A DNA stretch of 64,000 bases from Thermoleophilaceae bacterium (GCA_036378175.1 DASUWY010000017.1:1-64000); one strand, 5' to 3'; shown: positions 25,545-34,673, numbered from the stretch's first letter. Translations and numbers: made by a program. The notes: generated by a model not told the origin, from the letters alone.

Positions 25545-26201
25545 TCAGCTCACGAGTGGAAGCGTCCGCATCTCGTAGTGCCCGCGGATCGCGCGGTCGC
25601 GTACGGGGTCGGCCAGCTCGAAGGCGAACTCGGCTGCCGGGCGGATCCCGCCGATCGCCGCAATGGTGCCGCAGAACATGAGGGTGCCGTCCATCAGTCG
25701 CGGCGTGGCTTCGGCCCGCAGGACGTCCGGGTGCATCAGCCTGCTCAGCGGACCCTCCTGGTAGAGCACGTCGCCGTCGATCCACGAGCGGAGCACGAGC
25801 TCATCCCAGTGTCCGGCCACGTCGTCGTAGGCCCAGAACTCCCGCGCGATCGGCTTGTCGCAAAGCTGCTTGGAGACGTTCACGCCGTAGGTCTCCACCT
25901 CGCGATCGGTGTGATCGGAGCCACCGCCCACCCAGAGGCGGCCCTCGTGCTGGAGCAGCACGGGCTCCACCTCGCCGCTGGAGGCGGCGGTTGACTCGAT
26001 GCTCGACGCCGTGGTGAGGCGCGATGCGGACACGCGGTAGAACACCGGCGCCGTTGAGGGCCGCGGCACGCCCACGGCCTCCAGCTCCGCCATGTGCTTC
26101 TCCACGGCCTCGCGATCGCGGCCCGTCCACCCGGCCACGATCACCGTGTGGATGGCCACACTTGTCTCGCGGCCATCAAGGGTGAGGCTCAGTTCCGTCA
26201 T
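25545..26201 (-). CDS. DUF2848 family protein
   Basis: 218 residues from ATG at 26201, overlapping the amidase stop (ATGA). VIVAGWTGRDREAVEKHMAE and VPRPSTAPVFYRVSAS match my memory of DUF2848, a family of about 220 residues often found beside amidases and transporters and distantly resembling fumarylacetoacetate hydrolase-type folds. No characterised activity is known to me. It is the last gene of the 11-gene unit that starts at 36705. Close coupling to the amidase suggests it acts on the same class of compound. Confidence 0.8.
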   Translation of the reverse strand: MTELSLTLDGRETSVAIHTVIVAGWTGRDREAVEKHMAELEAVGVPRPSTAPVFYRVSASRLTTASSIESTAASSGEVEPVLLQHEGRLWVGGGSDHTDREVETYGVNVSKQLCDKPIAREFWAYDDVAGHWDELVLRSWIDGDVLYQEGPLSRLMHPDVLRAEATPRLMDGTLMFCGTIAAIGGIRPAAEFAFELADPVRDRAIRGHYEMRTLPLVS

Positions 26202-27529
26202 GTTGCCTCCTCGATCCACGCGGCTGTCCGCAGGATCGCCTCGTCCTGCCCCCCGAGCCCCGAGATCATGAGCCCGGTGGGCGGCTCGCCCTCCTCGTGC
26301 ATCGGCACCGATATCGCGCAGCCGTCGATCGTGTTGACCACGCTGGCGTTCCGCAGCATGAGCATGTTGGTGGCCCGGTAGGAGTCGGCGTCTTGGAGCT
26401 CGGCGAGCGGCGGCGCCACGCGCGGGACCGTGGGGCATATGAACGCGTGGAAGCCGTCCAGCCTGCGCGTCACGGCGTGGATCAGCTCCGCGCGGCGCTC
26501 GCGGAGCACGATCAGATCGCGCGCGGACTGCTGCTCCCCGCGGCGGATCCGGGGAAGCACGAGCGGGTCGTACAGCTCGCCCTTCTCAGCAATCAGATCG
26601 GCGTGCCAGGCGAAGCTCTCGGCCGCCGCGAAGCCGCCGCCGGCGTTCATGTCCGGGATCCAGTCGAGCTCGGGCAGTTCGAGGTCCACCAGCTCCGCGC
26701 CGGCGCTCTCCAGCGCGCGCAACGCGCGGTCGAAGGCGGCGGCCACCGCGTCGTCGGTGTCGTCGAGCACGTAGTTGCGCACCACCGCCAGACGTGGCGG
26801 CCGATCGAGCGGCTCGACGTTCCGCGGCTCCCCGCCGGCGAGAATCGCATCCAGGATCGCGCAGCAGCCCACGCTGCGGCCGAGCACGCCCACGGTGTCG
26901 AGGGTGGGCGAGAGCGGCACGACGCCGTCCGCGGGAACGCGCGCTTGCGTGGGCTTCCAGCCGGTGATCCCGCAGAGCGCCGCGGGGATCCGGCACGACC
27001 CGCCGGTATCCGTTCCGAGCGCACCGTGCGCCATTCCATCGGTGACGGACACGACTCCTCCCGAGGTCGAGCCGCCGGGGATCCGCCGCCCCGGCCGGTC
27101 CCACGGATTGGCGGGCGTGCCGTAATGCGAGTTGATGCCGAGCCCGCTGAACGCGAACTCGGTCATGTTGGTGCGGCCGATCAGCACGAGACCGGCCCGG
27201 CGCCAGCGGGCCACCGCGGCCGCGTCGCGCGCGGCGGGCGCGCCGTCGAGTGCGCGCGAGCCCGCCCGAGTGACCTGTCCCTGGACGTCGAAGAGGTCCT
27301 TGATCGACACGGGGATGCCGGCGTACGGCGAAGGCTCGGCATGGGCGCGCCGCAGCGCATCCATGGCGCGAGCGGCATCGCGCGCGCCCTCCTCGTCCAC
27401 GAGCAGGAACGCCCGCTCGCCCTCGCCGCCCGGGTCGGCGATGCGCGCCAAGCACTCCCCCACGAGCGCTTCAGAAGTGGTGCGGCCCTCGGCGAGGTCC
27501 GCGGCCAGCTCGGGGATCGTCCGGCTCAC
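26198..27529 (-). CDS. amidase signature family hydrolase (second of two)
   Basis: 443 residues from GTG at 27529, overlapping the cupin stop (GTGA). The triad is visible: Lys in PVSIKDLFDV near residue 71, the loop IPGGSTSGGVVS near 150, and GTDTGGSCRIPAALCGI near 170. Such enzymes hydrolyse amides or carbamates. The neighbours are DUF2848 downstream and a cupin upstream, a combination that suggests breakdown of an amide-bearing ring-cleavage product. Overall similarity to the amidase at 2840-4321 is limited to the signature region. Confidence 0.9.
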   Translation of the reverse strand: MSRTIPELAADLAEGRTTSEALVGECLARIADPGGEGERAFLLVDEEGARDAARAMDALRRAHAEPSPYAGIPVSIKDLFDVQGQVTRAGSRALDGAPAARDAAAVARWRRAGLVLIGRTNMTEFAFSGLGINSHYGTPANPWDRPGRRIPGGSTSGGVVSVTDGMAHGALGTDTGGSCRIPAALCGITGWKPTQARVPADGVVPLSPTLDTVGVLGRSVGCCAILDAILAGGEPRNVEPLDRPPRLAVVRNYVLDDTDDAVAAAFDRALRALESAGAELVDLELPELDWIPDMNAGGGFAAAESFAWHADLIAEKGELYDPLVLPRIRRGEQQSARDLIVLRERRAELIHAVTRRLDGFHAFICPTVPRVAPPLAELQDADSYRATNMLMLRNASVVNTIDGCAISVPMHEEGEPPTGLMISGLGGQDEAILRTAAWIEEAT

Positions 27530-27906
27530 ACCGGATCGAAGTAGTGGATCTCGAGCAGCAGGCAGCCGCCCTCCGACTTGAACGGCCCGTGGTACACGCC
27601 GGGAGGCCGGCACGCGTACGTGTGCGGAGCGAACGACTCGCCGCCCTCCCCGTTCTCATCGTTGCCCACAGTGAGGTCACCGGACACCAGGTAGACCTCC
27701 TCCCAGTACTCGTGCACGAAGGGCGCTGTGGTGAAGACGCCGGGCGCAAATCGCAGGAGCCGCGTGCGCGTGCCGCTCTTCGCCTCCTCGTCGAGCCCGC
27801 CGGAGATGATCTTCTGCTGGATGCCGTCGGGATAACCGGGGGGCGTCTCCCACCCGCTCTCGAGATCGAGCGCGTAGAACTCATCGTGCTGCTTGTTCAC
27901 CGGCAT
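27526..27906 (-). CDS. cupin domain protein
   Basis: 126 residues. A single cupin barrel is suggested by FTTAPFVHEYWEEVYLVSGD (motif 1: His-x3-Glu type ligands, about residues 58-77) and CRPPGVYHGPFKSEGGCLLL (motif 2, with Pro-Gly and a ligand His near 103). Cupins of this size are sugar or keto-acid isomerases, metal-dependent lyases or small dioxygenases. It starts 3 bases after the NMT1-like gene and overlaps the amidase. Function not assignable. Confidence 0.78.
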   Translation of the reverse strand: MPVNKQHDEFYALDLESGWETPPGYPDGIQQKIISGGLDEEAKSGTRTRLLRFAPGVFTTAPFVHEYWEEVYLVSGDLTVGNDENGEGGESFAPHTYACRPPGVYHGPFKSEGGCLLLEIHYFDPV

Positions 27907-27909
27907 GTG

Positions 27910-28818
27910 TCAGCTCCTGTCGATGTCCGTTGCGACTATCTGGTCGTAGGCGGGGTCTCCTGTGAGCAGGCCGCGCTCGCGCGTGAACCGGTTCATCCCG
28001 GTGATCGCCCGCTCCGGGATCTCCGCGTCGTAGAGGGGAACGTCGCGCGCCACCAACCCGGCGATGAGCGCCGCCTGCTCAGGCGGGAACACGCGCTCCC
28101 CCACCTCGGTCGCGCGCTCCGGATCCTCGGCCAGCAGCGCCTGCGCGCGCCGCAGCGCCCGCACGATCGCCTGAGCGCGGCCCCTGTCCGCGTCGATGAA
28201 CTCGTCGGTGGCCGCAAGCGAGGCGAACGTGTAATCGAAGCAGCCGCCGGGGCCGTCGCCGCGGCGGATGTCGAGCACGATCGTCCCAGCACCCGAGCGC
28301 ACTGCCACCTCGGCGCCCATTCCGTTGGCCCAGAAGCCGTCCACCTTGCCGTCCGCCAGGGCGCGTGCGGCGGTGAGCCCGAAGTTGGTGCCCGCGCCGG
28401 CCGCTCCCGGCACGGGCGCGATGTCCACCTCGCCGAGGTCAATGCCTGCGTCGATCACCAGCTGCTGCAGGCCGAGGTCCACCCACGGCGCGGCCCCGAT
28501 CCGCCGCCCGCGCAGCACGGAAGTGTCATTGCGTGCCGCATCCAGGTCCGCGCGCATCACGAGGAACCAGTACATCCCCTGCGCCTGCGCGGCCAGCAAC
28601 TTCACGCCCTGCCACTCGGGGAAGGCGGCCAGCGCCGAATGCGCGGAGCCGGCCACAACGTCGATCTCACCCGCCGCGAGCGCGTGGTACGCGGTGTCAA
28701 CGGGGAACAGCAGCTCCACGCTCGCGTCGATCCCCTCGTCGCGCATGCAGCCGAGCTCCACCGCGGCGATGCCCGGGAAGTAGGAGTTCGAAATCAGGTC
28801 GGGGACGGCGATTCTCAC
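27910..28818 (-). CDS. NMT1/SsuA-like ligand-binding protein without signal peptide
   Basis: 302 residues from GTG at 28818, overlapping the SDR stop (GTGA). The sequence follows the NMT1/THI5/SsuA periplasmic-binding pattern: PVDTAYHALAAGEIDVVAGS near residue 40 and LRGRRIGAAPWVDLGLQQLV near 105, with GKVDGFWANGMGAEVAV and ERATEVGERVFPPEQAALI later. MRIAVPDLISNSYFPGIAAV starts directly with the first strand, so there is no signal peptide or lipobox, and no permease or ATPase lies beside it. It could be a cytoplasmic binding protein or an enzyme of the THI5-like fold. An export signal upstream of the chosen start was looked for and not seen. Confidence 0.75.
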   Translation of the reverse strand: MRIAVPDLISNSYFPGIAAVELGCMRDEGIDASVELLFPVDTAYHALAAGEIDVVAGSAHSALAAFPEWQGVKLLAAQAQGMYWFLVMRADLDAARNDTSVLRGRRIGAAPWVDLGLQQLVIDAGIDLGEVDIAPVPGAAGAGTNFGLTAARALADGKVDGFWANGMGAEVAVRSGAGTIVLDIRRGDGPGGCFDYTFASLAATDEFIDADRGRAQAIVRALRRAQALLAEDPERATEVGERVFPPEQAALIAGLVARDVPLYDAEIPERAITGMNRFTRERGLLTGDPAYDQIVATDIDRS

Positions 28819-29675
28819 GTGGCAACGGCCACGCCGAGCCGCTCGGGCAGGTCGTCACCGCCGCGCACACGGCGGAGGCCGCGAATGCCGAGGCCGGCGT
28901 CGGTCTTGATGCAGGCGCCCGAGATCACGAGGCCGTCACGGCGCGAGGCCAGCAGCACGTACGCGCCCGAATGCTGCTCGGGATCGGCGTGCAGCGCGAG
29001 GGGCACCACCGCCTCCACGGCCTCGTCCTTGTTGCTCGGGTGCGTGTGCGTGCGGATGCGCTGGCCGTTCTCGTCCAGGCCGAACGACGCGGGCATGCGG
29101 ATGTCCGTGCGCGTGGCGCCGGGGCCCACCGCGTTCACCCGGACGTGCGGCGCGAACTCGTGCGCGAGCTGACGCATCACGCCGAGCGCTCCGTGCTTCG
29201 AGCCGATGTACATCACGCCGCCGCCGTCCGGATAGAAGGACGAGTTCGAAAGGGTGATGATGAAGTTGCCGCGCGTCTTCACCAGTTCGGCCACGGCCGC
29301 GCGGGCGCCCATGATCACGGCCATGATGTTGAGGTCGTAGATCTCGCGGTAGACCTTCTCCACGTCCTCGGGCGGGATGTCGATCAGCTCGCGGAAAGCG
29401 TCGCCGAGGCCCGCGTTCGCCACGAAGGTGTCGAGCTTGCCGAACTCGCTCACCGTCTCCGCGACGGCGCGCTGGTTGTCCTCCATCTTCGTGACGTCGG
29501 CGAGGATCCCGATGGCGTTGTGGCCGTGCTGCGTCTTCACGTCATCGAGCCGCTCCTGCACGATGTCCACCACCGCGACCCGGGCGCCTTCCTCGATGTA
29601 GCGATCCACCACGCCACGCCCGATGCCGGAGCCGCCGCCGGTGACGATCGCTACCTGTCCGTCAAGTTGTCCCAT
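28815..29675 (-). CDS. cis-dihydrodiol dehydrogenase-like SDR (BphB type)
   Basis: 286 residues from ATG at 29675 with ribosome binding site GGAGGAA. VAIVTGGGSGIGRGVVDRYI is the cofactor motif, FVANAGLGD the NNAG equivalent. The stretch NFIITLSNSSFYPDGGG, then YIGSKHGALGVMRQLAHE and HVRVNAVGPGATRTDIRM, is the distinctive pattern of cis-2,3-dihydrodiol dehydrogenases of biphenyl/benzene pathways. Catalytic Ser, Tyr and Lys are present. Such enzymes rearomatise the diol made by a Rieske dioxygenase to a catechol. No oxygenase is in this operon, so it may serve oxygenases elsewhere in the island. Confidence 0.87.
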   Translation of the reverse strand: MGQLDGQVAIVTGGGSGIGRGVVDRYIEEGARVAVVDIVQERLDDVKTQHGHNAIGILADVTKMEDNQRAVAETVSEFGKLDTFVANAGLGDAFRELIDIPPEDVEKVYREIYDLNIMAVIMGARAAVAELVKTRGNFIITLSNSSFYPDGGGVMYIGSKHGALGVMRQLAHEFAPHVRVNAVGPGATRTDIRMPASFGLDENGQRIRTHTHPSNKDEAVEAVVPLALHADPEQHSGAYVLLASRRDGLVISGACIKTDAGLGIRGLRRVRGGDDLPERLGVAVAT

Positions 29676-29686
29676 GGTTCCTCCAA

Positions 29687-30544
29687 TCAGCTCGTGGCGT
29701 CGCGGTACCAGTCCGCGATCTCGTCGGCCGTCGTGAGCCACACGCCGTCGCGCCCCGCCATCTCCTCGAGTGCGGCCGAGAACTCGCGCGCGCGGAACGG
29801 CTGCCCCACCAGGAAGGGGTGGATGCCCACGCCCATCACGCGGCCCCCCTCCTCGTAGAGCTGCTCGAACTGGCCGATCAGCATCTCGCGGAACTCGCGC
29901 GCGGTGAGGTTGTGGATCACGAACGCGGGGATGTCGTTCACCTCGCCGCTGTAGGGCACCGACACGAGCCGTCCGCTCTTCACGTTGAAGTCGTACGGCA
30001 GGTCGTCGTTCGCCCAGTCGAGCGAGTAGGTGAAGCCCAACTCCGCGAGCACGTCGTTCGTGTTCATCGTGGCCGTGAGCGCGGGGCCGATCCAGCCCCT
30101 CGGCCTCTGCCCCGTGGACTGCTCGATCGTGCTCGCCACCTCTTCGATGTACGCGCGCTCGTCGTCGGGCTCGAAGCCCGCCTGCCACGTGGAGTTGTTG
30201 CGCCCGTGGGCGACCCACGACCAGCCGCGCTTCTTGCCCTCCTCGATGATCTGCGGGTAGAGCTCGCACACCTCGGAGTTGAGGACGCCGGTGCCCGGCA
30301 CGCCGTGCTTCTCGAGGATCTCCATCAGGCGAAACACGCCCACGCGCGCGCCGTAGTCGCGCCAGCCGTAGTTGAGCGGGTCCGGCACGAGCTGCGCCGT
30401 GAACTGCGCGAGGCTGAGCGCGGGTTGCCCGAACGTGTAGTGCTCCACGTTCACGGCGAAGTAGACGGCCACGCGCGCGCCGTTCGGCAGCTCCAGCTTT
30501 GGATGCTCGACGCTCGGCCTGTAATCGAACAGCGGGTTTTCCAT
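29687..30544 (-). CDS. polysaccharide deacetylase (NodB-like) family hydrolase
   Basis: 285 residues. RVAVYFAVNVEHY near residue 24 is the position of the first catalytic Asp/metal segment, although the classical TFDD is replaced by NVEHY. HGVPGTGVLNSEVCELYPQI near 85, then WVAHGRNNS near 114 with the metal His of the H(S/G)xxH region, and MGVGIHPFLVGQP near 235 follow the family. These replacements match the PuuE/allantoinase-like cytosolic branch that hydrolyses cyclic amides or N-formyl/N-acetyl groups rather than wall polysaccharides. No signal peptide. It is part of the 11-gene unit with amidase and aldehyde dehydrogenase. Confidence 0.83.
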   Translation of the reverse strand: MENPLFDYRPSVEHPKLELPNGARVAVYFAVNVEHYTFGQPALSLAQFTAQLVPDPLNYGWRDYGARVGVFRLMEILEKHGVPGTGVLNSEVCELYPQIIEEGKKRGWSWVAHGRNNSTWQAGFEPDDERAYIEEVASTIEQSTGQRPRGWIGPALTATMNTNDVLAELGFTYSLDWANDDLPYDFNVKSGRLVSVPYSGEVNDIPAFVIHNLTAREFREMLIGQFEQLYEEGGRVMGVGIHPFLVGQPFRAREFSAALEEMAGRDGVWLTTADEIADWYRDATS

Positions 30545-30559
30545 CGGGCGAGTCCTCCT

Positions 30560-32080
30560 CTAGTCGCTGTAGCGCGCGAACGCCGCGGCCGGGTCCTTGA
30601 GGCGCGTGTGCACCACCTTCTCCTCCATGTAGCTGATCAGCTCCCCGGTGGATTCCTCGCGCCCGGTGCCGCTGTTCTTCGTGCCGCCGAAGGGCGTGCC
30701 GAAGTAGTGGCGTGTGGAGTCGTTCACCCACACGTAGCCGGCGTCCATGCGCTCGGCCGTCTTGTGGGCCAGGTGCAGGTCATTGGTCCACACGCTCGCG
30801 GTGAGGCCGAGCTCCACGGAGTTGGCGGTGTGGATCATCTGGTCGTAGTCGTCCCACGGGAGCACGCTCATCACCGGGCCGAAAATCTCCTCGCGCGCGA
30901 TGCGCATGTTCGGCGCGACGTCCGCGAACACCACGGGCGTCATGAAGTAGCCGCCGGAAGGCGTGCCTTCCGGGCGGTCCCCGCCGGCCACGAGCGTGGC
31001 GCCCTCGCTCACCCCCGCCTCGAGGAATCCGCTCACGCGCTCGTGGTGCTGCGCGCTCACGAGCGGTCCCATGTCGGTGGCGTCCTCGTACGCGACGCCC
31101 ACGCGGTACTCGCGCAGCTTGTCGGCCGAGCGCTGGACGAACTGGTCGTACAGCTTGCGGTGCACCAGCACGCGCGAGTTCGAGCCGCACGACTGACCCT
31201 GGCAGACGTTGAAGTTCATCCCGAAGATCGCACCCTCCACCGACTCCTCGAGGTCCGCGTCGGGGAACACGACCATCGCGTTCTTGCCGCCCAGCTCGAG
31301 CGAGATGTTCTTCACGTGGCCCGACTCCGCGGCGCTGCGCTGAATGCGGAGGCCGGTGGGAACCGAGCCCGTGAACGCGATGCGCTTGACCACCGGGTGG
31401 GTGACGAGAGCCTCGCCCGCCTCGGCGCCGCCCGTGATCACGTTCACCACGCCGGGCGGGAACGCCTCGGCGAAGATCTCCGCCAGCCCGAGCGTGGACA
31501 GCGACGTCTGGGGCGCGGGCTTGATCACTATCGAGTTGCCCGCGATCAGCGCGGGTAGCGGCCGCGTGGCCGCGAACATCACCGGATGGTTGAACGCCGT
31601 GATGCGGCCCACCACGCCGTAGGGCCTGTGACTCGTGTAGTGGAGGTTGCCGGGGCTCGCGGGGATCACCTCGCCCCGCAGCGTGCGCGCCATAGCGGGC
31701 CAGCCCTCGATGTAGGGCATGCAGATGTCCACGTCGATGCGCATCGCCTTCACCGGGTTGCCGGAGTCGATCGCGTCTAGCATCGCCATCTCCTCACGGC
31801 GCTCCTGCAGGAGCTCGCCGAAGCGCGCGAAGCACGCGCTGCGGCCGTCCACGCCCATCGCCTCCCAGCCGGGCTGCGCCCTGCGAGCCGCCTCCACCGC
31901 CAGCTCAACGTCCGCGCGCGAGCTCTCGGGCACCTCGCTCACGGTGCTTCCGGTCGAGGGATCCACCACCTCGCTTGTGGCGCCGCTGCCCGCCCCGACG
32001 AACTCGCCGCCTACGAGATTGCGGAACTGGCGCCTGCCGACGTAGCGACTGACGGGATCCGCTGTGATCGTGTCGGTCAT
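30560..32080 (-). CDS. aldehyde dehydrogenase (NAD(P)-dependent)
   Basis: 506 residues from ATG at 32080 with ribosome binding site AAAGGAG. Catalytic Glu in NISLELGGKNAM near residue 260 and catalytic Cys in NVCQGQSCGSNSR near 294 are in place. FTGSVPTGLRI is the cofactor loop and EIFGPVMSVLPWDDYD the C-terminal family motif. It oxidises an aldehyde to the acid. Next to a ThDP enzyme and a dihydrodipicolinate synthase-like lyase, both able to release aldehydes, it probably detoxifies or channels their product. Confidence 0.94.
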   Translation of the reverse strand: MTDTITADPVSRYVGRRQFRNLVGGEFVGAGSGATSEVVDPSTGSTVSEVPESSRADVELAVEAARRAQPGWEAMGVDGRSACFARFGELLQERREEMAMLDAIDSGNPVKAMRIDVDICMPYIEGWPAMARTLRGEVIPASPGNLHYTSHRPYGVVGRITAFNHPVMFAATRPLPALIAGNSIVIKPAPQTSLSTLGLAEIFAEAFPPGVVNVITGGAEAGEALVTHPVVKRIAFTGSVPTGLRIQRSAAESGHVKNISLELGGKNAMVVFPDADLEESVEGAIFGMNFNVCQGQSCGSNSRVLVHRKLYDQFVQRSADKLREYRVGVAYEDATDMGPLVSAQHHERVSGFLEAGVSEGATLVAGGDRPEGTPSGGYFMTPVVFADVAPNMRIAREEIFGPVMSVLPWDDYDQMIHTANSVELGLTASVWTNDLHLAHKTAERMDAGYVWVNDSTRHYFGTPFGGTKNSGTGREESTGELISYMEEKVVHTRLKDPAAAFARYSD

Positions 32081-32091
32081 CTGCGCTCCTT

Positions 32092-33750
32092 TCAGAATCC
32101 AGGTGTGAGCACGTCGACGAGCGCGGGGCGTCCGGAGCGGACCACCTCCAGCGCCTGTTCCAGCGCTTTCTTCAGGCTGTCCGGGTCGGCAACCGGACCG
32201 CCGGCCCACACGCCGAACGACTGCGCGAGCTGCGCGAGGCCGACGGCCGGCTCGCCCAGGCCCGCGCCCTCGTAGCGCTTATCAGTTGAGCGGCCGCGCC
32301 GGCTTGCGATCTTCGCCGAGTGCTCGACCGTGTTGCCGTACTGCCGGTTGTTGTGGACCACGAACAGCGTGGGCAGCGAGAGCTGCGCGGCCGTCCAGAG
32401 CCCGGACGGCGTGTAGAGAAGATCGCCGTCCGCCTGCACGCTCACGCTGATCGTGTGGCGACCGAGCGCGAGCGAAGCGCCGATGGTCGCGCCGACGCCA
32501 TAGCCGAGGCCGCCGCCCGCGTGCCAGCCGAGGTACTGCCCCGGCTCGCTCAGGTCCCAGAGCCGGTGCTCGACACGCTCGTTCGTGCCGTTGGCGAGCA
32601 CGAAGCGCTCGCCCTCGAGCACGCGACCAAGCTCGAACACGAGCCGCTCCAGCGGAACGCAACCCTCAGCCTCAGCACCGGCGGCAGCACCGCGCCAGCC
32701 CTCGCGAGCTTCGGCAATCCGACCCACGACCTGCGACCTGCGACCTGCGACCTGCGACCCCATCCTCTCCACGAGCCCCGCCACCACAGAGTCAGCAGAA
32801 GCGGTCACGTGCATCGCCGCCGGCTGCAGCGGCCCGTAGTCATGTGCCCAGCCCCTCAGGCGCAGGTGTCCCAGCGACACATTCAGCAACTTGCACGACG
32901 GCGAGGTGCCGAGCGGGCCGCGCAGCTCGTCCACGTCGAGCGCCAGCACCACATCGGCCTCCTCGAGCACACCGTCGACGCCGGTGGCGTTCAGCGGGTG
33001 CGAAGTCGGCAGCGCCAGGCGCAAGCCCTTGTCGATCACGGGCGCGCCCAGCGCGTCGGCGAGCGCATCCACGCCGGTGGCGTAGCCCGCGATGATCGCC
33101 GGGCGCTCGGCCGTGCGAAGCAGAGCCGCCAGCTCGTCGAGATCCTCGGGAGACGCCGCGGGCGCGGCCGGCATCGCGTACCCGCTGAGCGGCTCCGCCG
33201 CGTAGTTCTCCGGCAGCGGATCCTCCTGAAGATCGACGTCGTAGCAGAGGTACACCGGTCCGGCCGGCTCGGCGCACGTGGTGGTGTACGCGCGTGCGAA
33301 CGACTCCGCCACGGACCCCATGTCGTGCGGCTCGTCGTCCCACTTCACGTAGTTGCGCACCTGTTCGGCCTGCACGGTTGCGGTGTGGATCCAGTCGATC
33401 CACGGCCGCCGCGCGGCCTTCGACTTGGGGCCGGTGCCGCCGATGATCAGCATCGGCACGCGGTCGCACCACGCGTTGTAGATCGCCATGCTCGCGTTCT
33501 GCAGTCCCACCACGTCGTGCAGCAGAACCGCCATCGGCTTGCCGGCGGCCTTCGCGTACCCCTGCGCCGCCGCCACGCTCACCGCCTCGTGCATGCAGAG
33601 CACGATCTGCGGCGCGCCGTCGGTGTGCACGAGCGAGTCATGGATGCCGCGAAAGCTCGCCCCGGGATTGAAGGCCACGTGCTCGATGTCCGCCTCGATC
33701 ATCAGGTCGACGATTGCGTCGGACCCGTAGCGCGTGGCGGAGCCGGTCAT
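32092..33750 (-). CDS. thiamine diphosphate-dependent decarboxylase/synthase (benzoylformate decarboxylase-like)
   Basis: 552 residues in three-domain POX/BFD order. The activating Glu is in CMHEAVSVAAAQGYAKAAGK near residue 54. The ThDP motif runs from QADGDLLYTPSGLWTA near 437 to VVHNNRQYGN near 466. The family decarboxylates 2-oxo acids such as benzoylformate or joins aldehydes. A heptamer tandem repeat (32727-32759) encodes an Arg/Ser/Gln/Val-rich stretch in the linker before the C-terminal domain. The aldehyde dehydrogenase follows after 11 bases and fits as the next step. Substrate unknown. Confidence 0.88.
   Translation of the reverse strand: MTGSATRYGSDAIVDLMIEADIEHVAFNPGASFRGIHDSLVHTDGAPQIVLCMHEAVSVAAAQGYAKAAGKPMAVLLHDVVGLQNASMAIYNAWCDRVPMLIIGGTGPKSKAARRPWIDWIHTATVQAEQVRNYVKWDDEPHDMGSVAESFARAYTTTCAEPAGPVYLCYDVDLQEDPLPENYAAEPLSGYAMPAAPAASPEDLDELAALLRTAERPAIIAGYATGVDALADALGAPVIDKGLRLALPTSHPLNATGVDGVLEEADVVLALDVDELRGPLGTSPSCKLLNVSLGHLRLRGWAHDYGPLQPAAMHVTASADSVVAGLVERMGSQVAGRRSQVVGRIAEAREGWRGAAAGAEAEGCVPLERLVFELGRVLEGERFVLANGTNERVEHRLWDLSEPGQYLGWHAGGGLGYGVGATIGASLALGRHTISVSVQADGDLLYTPSGLWTAAQLSLPTLFVVHNNRQYGNTVEHSAKIASRRGRSTDKRYEGAGLGEPAVGLAQLAQSFGVWAGGPVADPDSLKKALEQALEVVRSGRPALVDVLTPGF
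32727..32759. repeat. 7-base tandem repeat (CGACCTG), four full copies plus a partial
   Basis: CGACCTG occurs at 32727, 32734, 32741 and 32748, followed by CGACC. It lies in the coding region of the ThDP enzyme at about residues 331-341, where it encodes alternating SQV and AGRR/VGRR. Seven is not a multiple of three, so gain or loss of one copy would shift the frame. Confidence 0.9.
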
Positions 33751-34673
33751 GCCACGGGCGCGCCGACAGCTTCGAGCTGCTCCACCAGCACCTCGAGTAT
33801 CTCGTCGCTGTTTTCCTCGGCCATCAGGAAGTGAGCGTTGCCCTCGATGCCGCGCTCGGGCAGCCAGATCAGCTCGGCGTCGGCGCCCCAGCCGCGCAGC
33901 AGGCCGATCGTGCGCTCTTCGATCTCGCGAGTGTGCGCGGGATCCTCGCCGCCGGCGATCAACCGGATGGGCTTGCCCTGGAAGCCGGCGGGCTGGTCCA
34001 CCACAGGCATCCCCTCGAGCACTCCGAGGCGCTGGAGCAGCATCTTCGGCGGCAGCCCCACGAGCGCGGCACGGAACTCATCCACCTTGTCCATCGGGAA
34101 GCGCGTGCTCGTGGCGATGCCCTGCTGGTAGATGTAGCCGTCGCCGTAGAGGTTCATCACGCGGCGATCCACGGTCATCTGCACGCCGGTGTCCGCGAAC
34201 ACGATCTCCGCCACATCGCCATCGTCTGACACCACCTCGGACTTCGCCACCACGTTGGCCGGATACGCGCCCGCCACCGACACCACGCCGGCAACCAGAT
34301 CGGACTCGTGCTGGACGAGCTGCCAGGTGACCGCTCCGCCCATCGAGTGGCAGACCACCACCGCGGGCTGGGCGATCACATCACGAAGCAGCCGGCGGTA
34401 GCCGTCCACCACGTCGCCGTACTCGATGTCGAGCCCGTTGCGATTGCCCGAGCGTCCCGTGCCGGGCCAGTCCGTGAGCCAGCACTCGTAGCCGCGTTCG
34501 GCGAGCTGGTCCGCCCAGCCCACGCGGCCGTCGGCGGTGGCCCGCCAGCAGGCGCCGGTGGCGCCGCCGCCGTGAATGAACAGCAGCGGCGGCGCGCCGC
34601 CGGAGCTCGCCCCGAAGATCTCGTAGTAGGTGCCGCTCGCCTTCTCCCAACCAACAAGCGCGCGCTCGCTCAC
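33747..34673 (-). CDS. alpha/beta hydrolase
   Basis: 308 residues from GTG at 34673; both ends overlap neighbouring genes by 4 bases. LLFIHGGGATGACWRATA is the oxyanion-hole HGGG region near residue 33, VVVCHSMGGAVTWQLV the nucleophile elbow with Ser near 108, GGEDPAH the acid region near 238, and EGNAHFLM the catalytic His near 278. It could be a C-C or C-N bond hydrolase acting after ring cleavage; N-formylmaleamate deformylase (NicD) is one family example. The reaction cannot be fixed from sequence. Confidence 0.88.
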   Translation of the reverse strand: MSERALVGWEKASGTYYEIFGASSGGAPPLLFIHGGGATGACWRATADGRVGWADQLAERGYECWLTDWPGTGRSGNRNGLDIEYGDVVDGYRRLLRDVIAQPAVVVCHSMGGAVTWQLVQHESDLVAGVVSVAGAYPANVVAKSEVVSDDGDVAEIVFADTGVQMTVDRRVMNLYGDGYIYQQGIATSTRFPMDKVDEFRAALVGLPPKMLLQRLGVLEGMPVVDQPAGFQGKPIRLIAGGEDPAHTREIEERTIGLLRGWGADAELIWLPERGIEGNAHFLMAEENSDEILEVLVEQLEAVGAPVA

